In this document: piece by piece, positions 1-5,084 of the stretch
Numbering within the stretch: the first letter of the stretch is position 1
Layout of the letters: every line of letters begins with the position of its first letter
Source of the DNA: an uncultured Phascolarctobacterium sp.
GTDB lineage: Bacteria; Bacillota; Negativicutes; Acidaminococcales; Acidaminococcaceae
Direction of reading: 5' to 3'
DNA length: 5,084 nt
Assembly (NCBI GenBank): GCA_946002345.1
Contig: CAMFZA010000142.1
Coordinates: 1-5,084, forward strand
The notes under the pieces: model-generated
Told to the model about the DNA's origin: nothing
Database searches by the model: none
The model's input: only the letters and a program-made list of their open reading frames with translations
Position numbers and translations under genes: made by a program

Positions 1-60
1 AATTTTTTATTTTTTAGGTGTAGCTTAGATTTGTATATATCTTGAGATGATTTTTTTGAA

Positions 61-68
61 AGTGGGGA
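61..68 (+). promoter_or_regulatory. ribosome binding site that decides the TTG start at 75
   Basis: AGTGGGGA is the only purine-rich Shine-Dalgarno-like stretch upstream of the gamma-carbonic anhydrase gene. It is six bases from TTG 75 but directly abuts TTG 69, so it favours TTG 75 as the start. It is a weak match to AGGAGG, and with the TTG start it suggests modest translation. No ATG or GTG is available in frame, since a TGA stop lies at 57-59. Confidence 0.5.
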
Positions 69-74
69 TTGAAC

Positions 75-626
75 TTGATTTTCAAATTTGAAGGACAGGC
101 TCCAAAAATTGACGAAAAAGCTTATGCTTTTAATACCGCCACCCTCATTGGCAAGGTAGAGATTAAGGAATATGCCAGCATCTGGCCCGGTGTTACCATC
201 CGTGGCGATGTAAACCGCATCGAGGTTGGCCGTTATAGCAATATCCAGGACAACAGCGTTCTGCACGTTGCTGACAATTATGCCTGCATCGTAGGTGATT
301 ATGTAACTGTTGGTCACTGCGCTCTACTCCACGCCTGCACTGTTGAGGACCACTGCCTGATTGGTATGCACTCCACTGTTCTGGATGGTGCTGTTATCGG
401 CAAGGGCTCCATTGTAGCTGCCGGAGCTGTTGTTACCAAAGGCACCATTGTTCCACCCAACTCTCTTGTTGCCGGCATCCCTGCTAAGGTTATCAAGACC
501 TTGGACGAAAAAGGTTTGGCCTCTATTCATGCTCAAGCCATTAAATATAAAACACTGTGGACCGAGCGCTATGGCCTGCTGCCTGATGGCGGCGGCGAAA
601 GCTACCACGGTGAAAAGATTGTTTAA
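75..626 (+). CDS. gamma carbonic anhydrase family protein (left-handed beta-helix, hexapeptide repeats)
   Basis: The 183-residue product is the usual length for the compact YrdA/PaaY-like gamma-carbonic anhydrase group, which form cytoplasmic trimers with a metal at each subunit interface. An N-terminal FKFEGQAPKI stretch leads into imperfect hexapeptide repeats covering about residues 20-135. The three family metal ligands are visible: His64 (in SVLHV), then His81 and His86 (in GHCALLH). The RGDVN (from Arg43) and NIQD (from Asn57) motifs that normally line the site are also intact. A C-terminal helix ends in YHGEKIV. Known members bind zinc or iron; some hydrate CO2 and others show no such activity, so the substrate is open. 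I place the start at TTG 75 because the purine-rich AGTGGGGA at 61-68 then lies six bases upstream. TTG 69, two codons earlier, would sit almost on top of that site. The gene is alone on its strand here and is followed by a terminator. Confidence 0.9.
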   Translation: MIFKFEGQAPKIDEKAYAFNTATLIGKVEIKEYASIWPGVTIRGDVNRIEVGRYSNIQDNSVLHVADNYACIVGDYVTVGHCALLHACTVEDHCLIGMHSTVLDGAVIGKGSIVAAGAVVTKGTIVPPNSLVAGIPAKVIKTLDEKGLASIHAQAIKYKTLWTERYGLLPDGGGESYHGEKIV

Positions 627-673
627 ATCCTTATTTGTATAAGGTAATAAAACAGCTTGCAATATCCATATAT

Positions 674-704
674 AAAAAAGGCTACCTGCGTGGTAGCCTT
701 TTTT
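674..704. terminator. bidirectional intrinsic terminator between convergent genes
   Basis: A perfect GC-containing stem, GGCTACC (680-686) and GGTAGCC (692-698), encloses the five-base loop TGCGT. It is preceded by six A and followed by six T, so the palindrome is 13 base pairs in all. Read on the plus strand it ends the carbonic anhydrase gene 48 bases after its stop; read on the minus strand the A-run becomes the U-tract that ends the DUF1343 gene 46 bases after its stop. Confidence 0.9.
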
Positions 705-749
705 CATTGCTATGGCCAAATACAGCCAACACTTCTCCTCTATAGATGC

Positions 750-1985
750 TTATTGATAAAGCCTGTATGCCTTGGCCTTCCGGGCAAAAGCTGCTGTTTC
801 CTGCTGCCAACGAGGAAAAACCTCCTGTGCCGGCAAATTCTCCCGGGCACTGCTCTCACCCAAATTGGTGTCTATTTTATAACCCTTGAGATTATAGCCC
901 CTCTCCTTGAAGGTGAGCAGATTGGGATAGAGTTGGCGCAGTGTGGCAAGGATTTGGTAGCCTGCCTCCGCCAGGTTGGCCTGCTCCCTATCGAGCACAT
1001 AAATTTCTACGCCCTGCACCAATTGGCCCGCATATGCGCCTGCTTCAGGTGAGAAGGCGGCTGCGCGAAATCCCATGCCCGGCAGCTTGAGCGCGTCCAA
1101 AGCGACCTTGACCTTGCTCGCGTCCATGAAGGGAGCGCCCACGAAATGGAAGGGCTTGCCAGTGCCGATACCCACGGATAAATTGCCATTGCCCAGGCTA
1201 CCGGTGACGCAGTACAAATAAGCAGACTCCGCAGTGGGGATGTTTGGGGAGGTTTGCCGCCAGGGTACGCCAGTAGCTGCCCAGTCCATGGCGGCACGAT
1301 AGTTTTGCATAGGCACAACTTCTAAAGCACAGTTAATTCCCTCTTCTGTATTGATGTACCTTGCAAACTCGCCTATGGTAAGGCCGTGGCGCAAGGGAAT
1401 CGGATACAAGCCCACGAAGGTGGCATACTCCGGCTTCAGCACCGGACCCTGCATTTTATTGCCCAAGGGATTGGGACGATCCAGCACCACTACCTGCTTC
1501 TGATACTTAGCGCAGGCCTCCATGATGTAGGCCAAGGAAGAGAAATAGGTGTAATGGCGCACACCCACATCCTGAATATCCACCACCATAGTGTCGATTT
1601 TTTCCAGCATAGCTTGGCTAGGGCGGCGGCTAGCACCGTAAAGGCTAAGCACGGGAATGCCCTGGTATTGACTATCGTTAAATTTTTGGCCAGCAGTAAC
1701 AGCACCATATAAGCCGTGCTCCGGCACAAAGATGGCGCTCAAATGATACTGCTCACGCAAAATATCCACGCTGGAGTGCAGGTGACTATCCACGCCCGTT
1801 TGGTTGGTGAAAAGGCCCAGGCGCTTGCCCTCCAGCAGCTTCTTTACTTCTGGCTCTGCCACCCGCTCTATTCCTAGCACTACCTTACCAGACGACTTCT
1901 CAACATCCATTTTCTTTGCGTTTGTAAGCACACAGCCACTCAAAACCACTATACATAATAATAACAGTAAAATCTTTCTTAACAT
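750..1985 (-). CDS. DUF1343 / NamZ-family lipoprotein, probable exo-beta-N-acetylmuramidase (GH171)
   Basis: The 411-residue product begins with a lipoprotein signal: MLRK, a leucine-rich core, and a lipobox LSGC with Cys18 as the lipidated residue. It should therefore be anchored outside the cytoplasmic membrane. The rest is a full-length DUF1343 domain with the family blocks in order: TNQTGVD (60-66), PEHG (88-91), LYGASRRP (around 115-122), DIQDVGVRHYTY (136-147), LDRPNPLG (168-175), YPIPLRHGLTIGE (194-206), SPNIPTAES (246-254) and a C-terminal AYRLY. Characterised NamZ enzymes release terminal N-acetylmuramic acid from the non-reducing end of glycan chains during wall turnover; the same activity here is inferred. 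The start is the ATG at 1985: it has AAAGGAG eight bases upstream and begins the signal peptide. An in-frame ATG at 2060 would lie upstream of the promoter and add 25 residues before the signal, so it is rejected. The gene is single, with its own promoter and terminator, and no other muropeptide recycling gene is in view. Confidence 0.92.
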   Translation of the reverse strand: MLRKILLLLLCIVVLSGCVLTNAKKMDVEKSSGKVVLGIERVAEPEVKKLLEGKRLGLFTNQTGVDSHLHSSVDILREQYHLSAIFVPEHGLYGAVTAGQKFNDSQYQGIPVLSLYGASRRPSQAMLEKIDTMVVDIQDVGVRHYTYFSSLAYIMEACAKYQKQVVVLDRPNPLGNKMQGPVLKPEYATFVGLYPIPLRHGLTIGEFARYINTEEGINCALEVVPMQNYRAAMDWAATGVPWRQTSPNIPTAESAYLYCVTGSLGNGNLSVGIGTGKPFHFVGAPFMDASKVKVALDALKLPGMGFRAAAFSPEAGAYAGQLVQGVEIYVLDREQANLAEAGYQILATLRQLYPNLLTFKERGYNLKGYKIDTNLGESSARENLPAQEVFPRWQQETAAFARKAKAYRLYQ

Positions 1986-1993
1986 GTTCAATT

Positions 1994-2000
1994 CTCCTTT
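1994..2000 (-). promoter_or_regulatory. ribosome binding site of the DUF1343 gene
   Basis: Read on the minus strand this is AAAGGAG, eight bases before the ATG at 1985. It fixes the start at the lipoprotein signal peptide and argues against the longer in-frame start at 2060, which lacks such a site at this spacing. Confidence 0.8.
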
Positions 2001-2006
2001 GGTTCT

Positions 2007-2015
2007 ATTATACCA
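2007..2015 (-). promoter_or_regulatory. extended -10 promoter for the DUF1343 gene
   Basis: The minus strand reads TGGTATAAT, a perfect extended -10 element (TGn followed by TATAAT). At a 17-base spacing the -35 region reads TTATTT (2035-2030), a poor match to TTGACA, as is common when the extended TG is present. A start point about seven bases downstream would fall near 2000, giving a leader of only about 15 bases that is almost entirely the ribosome binding site. Confidence 0.72.
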
Positions 2016-2100
2016 TACGTAAGAATCATAAATAAGAAATTCGTGATAAGCAATCATCATGTTCGCGGTGAGTTTCTTGTAATTTAGTTATCGCTCAAAG

Positions 2101-2300
2101 GTATACCTGTGCAGTGCTTCGGTCTGCGAATGCTTGATACAATGTTCACATAGAGCGCTTAATCCGTCAAGAGAAAAAACTCCTATAGCGTGACGAGGCG
2201 CTTCGCGAACATGCGAGCCTTTCCATTGCTCTCGCAGTTCGATTATTCATCGAATTGCTGCTGTAATCGCATTCTTGCCTCCGCCACTTCACAGGTATAC
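2101..2300. repeat. 200-base element bounded by 16-base inverted repeats
   Basis: The left end GTATACCTGTGCAGTG (2101-2116) and the reverse complement of the right end (2285-2300, GTATACCTGTGAAGTG) agree at 15 of 16 positions. Complementarity resumes further in: GAATGC (2128-2133) can pair with GCATTC (2269-2274). Two short hairpins sit between the arms. The whole could fold into one long imperfect stem with a branched top, like a small non-autonomous element (MITE-like) or a structured RNA. No target-site duplication is obvious, and only one copy is visible here. Confidence 0.45.
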
Positions 2301-2481
2301 ACTTTTCGCTTGCGAACTTATTGTTATTTTACTAACGCAAGCACTTCTCTCTACATCAAAGCATTACGGAAGGAGAGTTCTTATTTACACCGATAGTAAC
2401 ATTTTTGCGAAGTAAGTCATGTACGTGTGGCGTAAAGCTTAGCATTACCAAAAATTGGGATATAAAAAATAAATTGTTTCC

Positions 2482-2539
2482 CGCGCTTTTCAAAAGCGCG
2501 CGACCTTTTTGCTACTTTTTCGGTCGCTCGAAAAAGTAG
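2482..2539. repeat. cluster of overlapping palindromes
   Basis: Three pairings are packed into 58 bases. CGCGCTTTT (2482-2490) mirrors AAAAGCGCG (2492-2500). CTACTTTTTCG (2512-2522) pairs perfectly with CGAAAAAGTAG (2529-2539) around the six-base loop GTCGCT. GCGACC (2500-2505) is complementary to GGTCGC (2522-2527), which lies mostly in that loop. The second and third pairings overlap at one base, so they would compete or form a pseudoknot-like fold. Neither strand shows a proper U-tract directly after the stems, so this is not a simple terminator. It looks like a repetitive extragenic palindrome. Confidence 0.5.
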
Positions 2540-2550
2540 ACAATCAAAGG

Positions 2551-2589
2551 AATAAAAATAACCGTAGTACCAAAACGATACTACGGTTA
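2551..2589 (-). terminator. intrinsic terminator of the TRAP transporter operon
   Basis: On the minus strand TAACCGTAGTA and TACTACGGTTA form a perfect 11-base-pair stem (2559-2569 with 2579-2589) around a nine-base loop, followed by TTTTTATT (2558-2551). It begins 21 bases after the permease stop codon, so the permease is the last gene of its operon. Confidence 0.88.
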
Positions 2590-2610
2590 CACATTATTAT
2601 TTAACTATAC

Positions 2611-4593
2611 TTATGCTGCCTTCAAGTCCTTTTCCTTCTTCTTTTGAACAATAAACAGCAATACACAAGCAGCAATACCTACCGCGTCAGTAACCATGCC
2701 CGGGTTCATCAAGCCCAGCGCGCCCACCAAAATAACAGCGCGCAGCCACAGGGCGACCTTCGCACAGAAATAACCCTCAACAGCAACTGCCAGCATAAAT
2801 ACGCCTATGCAGGCCGTTACAGCCGTCCAAGCGCCCTCTGCCAAAGTAGTGTTGATAAGCATTAATTGGGGCGAGAACACGAACATAAAGGGCACGATAA
2901 AGCCCGCATTCGCCAGCTTTACGGACGCAACACCGGTCTTCATGGGGTCGCCGCCACTGAGACCCGCTGCCTCAAAGGAAGCCAAGGCCACAGGCGGAGT
3001 CAAGTTCGCGAACATAGCGTAGTAGAAGGAGAACATGTGGGCAGCAGCCGGAGCGATGCCCAGCTTAGCCAATGCCGGAGCAGCAATGGCAGCAGTAATG
3101 ATGTATGCCGGGATGGAAGGAAGACCCATGCCCAGAATCATACAAGTGATCATGGTGAATACCAGGGTGAAGAGAATACTGGTGCCACCCAAAGCGATAA
3201 TCGTGTTCGCCATGGTCAGACCAAAGCCGGTCTTGGAGCAAACGCCAATGATAATACCAACGCAGGCGCAGGCAATCGCTACGGATACGGTCTGCTTCGC
3301 ACCATTAGCCAATGCATCAACCATGTCCTTCACACTCATGCGAGTATCCTTTTTCAGCTGTGCCACCACGATGGTAACCACAATGGTCAATACTGCGGAA
3401 TAAACAACAGTAGTACCGGAGAAGAACAGCATGTAGAGCAGGAAGAATACCGGCAGCAGCAAATGGCCACGGGCATTCAGCACGGTCTTCAAAACGGGCA
3501 GCTGTTCCCTAGGCAAGCCTACCAAGCCGTCCTTAGAAGCACGCAACTGCACTTGGATGATGATGCCCAAATAATAGAGCAGCGCCGGAATCGCAGCCCA
3601 AACGATAATGTTGGAGTATTTTACACCCAGCATTTCGGCCATAATGAAGGCTGCTGCACCCATAATAGGTGGTAACAGCTGACCGCCAACAGAAGCAGCG
3701 GATTCAACAGCGCCGGCGAATTCCTTGGAATAACCGGTTTTCTTCATCAAGGGAATGGTAAAGGCGCCGGTGGTAACCACATTAGCCACAGCAGAGCCGT
3801 TAATGGAGCCCAAAAAGCCGGAAGCGATGACGGATACCTTCGCCGGACCGCCCTTGGTATGACCGGCCAGGGCTAAGGCCAAATCGTTGAACAGCTGGCC
3901 CATACCGGATTTGCTCATAACAGCACCAAACAGGATGAACAAGAAAATGTAGCTGGCAGCAACGTTAACGGAGGTGCCATAAATACCTTCCGTATTAGCA
4001 AAAAAATGGTTGGACAGACTGGTCCAGTCATAGCCACGGTGCATGAACATGCCCGGCATGGAACGACCAAAAAGGCCATAGGCTATGAACACCAAGCTTA
4101 ACAGGGAAAGCACATTGCCGCTGACACGGCGAGATGCTTCCAGCACCAGTGCTACCAGCAGCGTTGCCATAACCATATCCATGGTATTGGCATTGCCCGC
4201 TCTTTCAACAAAGCCCTGATAATCGGTGGAAATATAAATGGGAGCAGCCAAGGAAGCGGCCACCAAAATCCAGTCGATAATGGACGGAGTGGTGAAGCTG
4301 GATTTCTTACACATGGGATACATGAGGAAGGTTAAAACCAGCATCATAGAAACGTGAATGGAACGGTGAATCAGTGTCAGGGGCGGACCAAAGGTCGCCG
4401 TATACAGATGATAACAGGACACGAGGATGCACAGCACGAAAAAGATTTTTTTCATAGCGCCGGAGAAGGTTCTAGTAGTGGATTCCTTATCCAGCTTCTT
4501 AATAATCTCCTCAGATTTGCTCTGCATTTCCGCACTAGCTTCGGTACTAATAGCTACTTCGGTCTCAGCAGCTTTATCTTTAGTATTCTGCAT
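2611..4593 (-). CDS. TRAP transporter permease, fused small and large membrane subunits (DctQ-DctM fusion, TAXI-associated type)
   Basis: This 660-residue polytopic membrane protein is a TRAP (tripartite ATP-independent periplasmic) transporter permease with both membrane subunits in one chain. A hydrophilic cytoplasmic tail (about 1-48) rich in Glu, Lys and Ser precedes four membrane segments (about 49-155) that match the small DctQ-like subunit. The rest is a DctM-like domain with its two signature half-repeats: GFLGSINGSAVAN (259-271) with ESAASVGGQLLPP (from 297), and LGMGLPSIPAY (487-497) with NLTPPVALASFEAAG (530-544). Family members use a sodium or proton gradient to import organic acids delivered by a periplasmic binding protein. 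Fused permeases of this type usually pair with TAXI-family binding proteins, so the partner should lie to the right of the window; the substrate cannot be read from sequence. The start is ATG 4593, with GAGGAGGGG eight bases upstream. A start at 4614 would put that site inside the coding region. It overlaps the upstream DUF1850 gene by 14 bases and ends in a lysine-rich tail. Confidence 0.95.
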   Translation of the reverse strand: MQNTKDKAAETEVAISTEASAEMQSKSEEIIKKLDKESTTRTFSGAMKKIFFVLCILVSCYHLYTATFGPPLTLIHRSIHVSMMLVLTFLMYPMCKKSSFTTPSIIDWILVAASLAAPIYISTDYQGFVERAGNANTMDMVMATLLVALVLEASRRVSGNVLSLLSLVFIAYGLFGRSMPGMFMHRGYDWTSLSNHFFANTEGIYGTSVNVAASYIFLFILFGAVMSKSGMGQLFNDLALALAGHTKGGPAKVSVIASGFLGSINGSAVANVVTTGAFTIPLMKKTGYSKEFAGAVESAASVGGQLLPPIMGAAAFIMAEMLGVKYSNIIVWAAIPALLYYLGIIIQVQLRASKDGLVGLPREQLPVLKTVLNARGHLLLPVFFLLYMLFFSGTTVVYSAVLTIVVTIVVAQLKKDTRMSVKDMVDALANGAKQTVSVAIACACVGIIIGVCSKTGFGLTMANTIIALGGTSILFTLVFTMITCMILGMGLPSIPAYIITAAIAAPALAKLGIAPAAAHMFSFYYAMFANLTPPVALASFEAAGLSGGDPMKTGVASVKLANAGFIVPFMFVFSPQLMLINTTLAEGAWTAVTACIGVFMLAVAVEGYFCAKVALWLRAVILVGALGLMNPGMVTDAVGIAACVLLFIVQKKKEKDLKAA

Positions 4594-5084
4594 CAAAAAG
4601 TCCCCTCCTCTCAATAACTAAAACTAAACGAGTATGCTCGGGTAAGATTCTCCCACTGGTGACTAAAACGTCATTTACCTTTATTTCCCGAGTGGCCAAA
4701 TGGGAATTAATCCAGACAAAATGTGGAAATATTTGGCCAATTTCTTCCATATAAATGCGTCCCTTTTCTATTCTCGTCCGCTTGCCCTTGTTTTCAGGAA
4801 TCCCTGCCCCAAAGGCTGGAAAAGAAATCGCATCCAGCTCCAAGGTATTATCCTGGTTAATATGATAATACTCATGCCAGGATATGCGCTCCCAGGAGTG
4901 AATCCAGCCAAAAAAGAGCTTATCACCTGCTTGCACAGGATAGCGCACGTACTCCTTTTTAGTCTGATAATCATAGATGCGCAGGATTTTGTCCTTAGAA
5001 TATAGATGCTGCCAGCCAAAAAGGCCGGCAGCAACGATGCTTAACAAGAGGAATAAGGTAAATGTCTTCTTTGCCAGGCAGGTC
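4580..5084 (-). CDS. DUF1850 domain-containing protein, TRAP operon accessory (5' end beyond the window)
   Basis: The visible 167 residues open with Lys-Lys followed by a hydrophobic stretch (FTLFLLLSIVAAGLFGW), read as a single N-terminal membrane anchor or uncleaved signal. About 145 residues follow that should face outward. The DUF1850 hallmarks are present: GWIHSWERISWHEYY, where HSxE...E is the usual core, then a short beta-rich stretch and SFPAFGAGIPEN. This family has no established function, but its genes are typically found between a TAXI binding protein gene and a fused TRAP permease, as the right-hand neighbour fits here, so a role in that transporter is inferred. The frame stays open to the window edge. 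A TTG at 5047 would be the first in-window start of the usual kinds, but it falls inside the hydrophobic segment and would drop the Lys-Lys, so the true start is probably just outside. The stop codon lies 14 bases inside the permease gene. Confidence 0.85.
   Translation of the reverse strand, partial: TCLAKKTFTLFLLLSIVAAGLFGWQHLYSKDKILRIYDYQTKKEYVRYPVQAGDKLFFGWIHSWERISWHEYYHINQDNTLELDAISFPAFGAGIPENKGKRTRIEKGRIYMEEIGQIFPHFVWINSHLATREIKVNDVLVTSGRILPEHTRLVLVIERRGLFDAEY
4602..4610 (-). promoter_or_regulatory. strong ribosome binding site of the permease, inside the upstream gene
   Basis: The minus strand reads GAGGAGGGG eight bases before ATG 4593. It lies in the last codons of the DUF1850 gene, where it encodes part of the Arg-Arg-Gly near the C-terminus. 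This places the permease start at 4593 rather than the in-frame ATG at 4614, and it suggests that ribosomes ending DUF1850 can reload on the permease. Confidence 0.8.

Larger units (their letters stand above)
2016..2550. other. intergenic region without a convincing gene, rich in inverted repeats
   Basis: This stretch separates the DUF1343 promoter from the terminator of the TRAP operon. No reading frame in it combines a plausible start, a ribosome binding site and recognisable protein sequence. It contains a 200-base element with inverted ends (2101-2300), a palindrome cluster (2482-2539) and several small hairpins. These include TGCGAG/CTCGCA (2212-2217 with 2231-2236) and TTCGAT/ATCGAA (2238-2243 with 2249-2254). 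The word GCGAA or its complement recurs several times. A dispersed repeat, the remnant of a mobile element, or an undescribed structured RNA would each fit; the sequence alone does not decide. Confidence 0.6.

Noticed and set aside
11..41. A possible promoter for the carbonic anhydrase gene: TATATA at 34-39 with a T-rich region 17 bases upstream.
   Set aside because: The -10 matches only 4 of 6 positions and the -35 only 3 of 6, in a stretch so AT-rich that such matches are expected by chance.
1986..2060. A 25-codon N-terminal extension of the DUF1343 gene from the ATG at 2060.
   Set aside because: It would precede the lipoprotein signal peptide and lies across and upstream of the extended -10 promoter, while the ATG at 1985 has a well-spaced AAAGGAG.
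2200..2236. Hairpins around the CTTCGCGAAC and TGCGAG/CTCGCA words as a possible tRNA or known riboswitch.
   Set aside because: There is no cloverleaf, no T-loop consensus and no recognisable riboswitch core, and no gene starts just downstream on the plus strand.
2190..2396. A 68-codon plus-strand open frame in the intergenic gap.
   Set aside because: It has no good ribosome binding site, has cysteine- and serine-rich low-quality sequence with no recognised domain, and runs through the inverted-repeat element, so it is more likely a chance frame.
2336..2539. A stop-free plus-strand frame of 67 codons crossing the palindrome cluster.
   Set aside because: It has no ATG, and the purine-rich GGAAGGAGAG at about 2368-2377 has no start codon at a proper distance. 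Such frames through repeats are a common source of spurious hypothetical proteins.
2866..3675. A 269-codon plus-strand open frame opposite the TRAP permease.
   Set aside because: It is antisense to a strongly conserved membrane protein. Its composition, rich in Gln, Asn, His and Gly with no domain, is typical of a shadow frame.
4594..4614. A seven-codon N-terminal extension of the TRAP permease from the ATG at 4614.
   Set aside because: The extension itself encodes the Shine-Dalgarno sequence of the next ATG at 4593, so the shorter start is preferred.

Overview
The window is ordinary bacterial chromosome: four protein genes, one of them cut by the right edge, in three transcription units, with one structured non-coding gap of about 550 bases. 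Strong AGGAGG-type ribosome binding sites, a TTG start, intermediate base composition and a TAXI-type TRAP transporter suggest an anaerobic Bacillota, perhaps a Negativicutes of the Acidaminococcaceae kind. That placement is inference from style and gene content; no taxonomic marker gene is present.

Layout. Bases 1-74 are an AT-rich leader. On the plus strand at 75-626 is a gamma-class carbonic anhydrase-like hexapeptide-repeat protein. It converges on a minus-strand gene at 750-1985 that encodes a lipoprotein of the DUF1343/NamZ family (exo-beta-N-acetylmuramidase, GH171). The two share a symmetrical intrinsic terminator at 674-704. The lipoprotein gene has its own extended -10 promoter at 2007-2015. 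Bases 2016-2550 contain no convincing gene but are rich in inverted repeats: a 200-base element bounded by 16-base inverted ends (2101-2300) and a compact cluster of overlapping palindromes (2482-2539).

From 2551 to the right edge is the 3' part of a minus-strand transport operon: a terminator (2551-2589), a fused DctQ-DctM TRAP transporter permease (2611-4593), and upstream of it a DUF1850 protein (4580 to beyond the edge). The last two genes overlap by 14 bases. In this operon type a TAXI-family periplasmic binding protein gene normally lies just upstream, which here would be to the right of the window.

The genes do not form one pathway. The transporter imports an unknown, probably organic-anion, substrate using an ion gradient. 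The NamZ-like lipoprotein would trim peptidoglycan fragments at the cell surface. The gamma-carbonic-anhydrase-like protein is a cytoplasmic metalloprotein of uncertain substrate. I find no new multi-gene system. The least explained material is the repeat-rich gap between 2016 and 2550.
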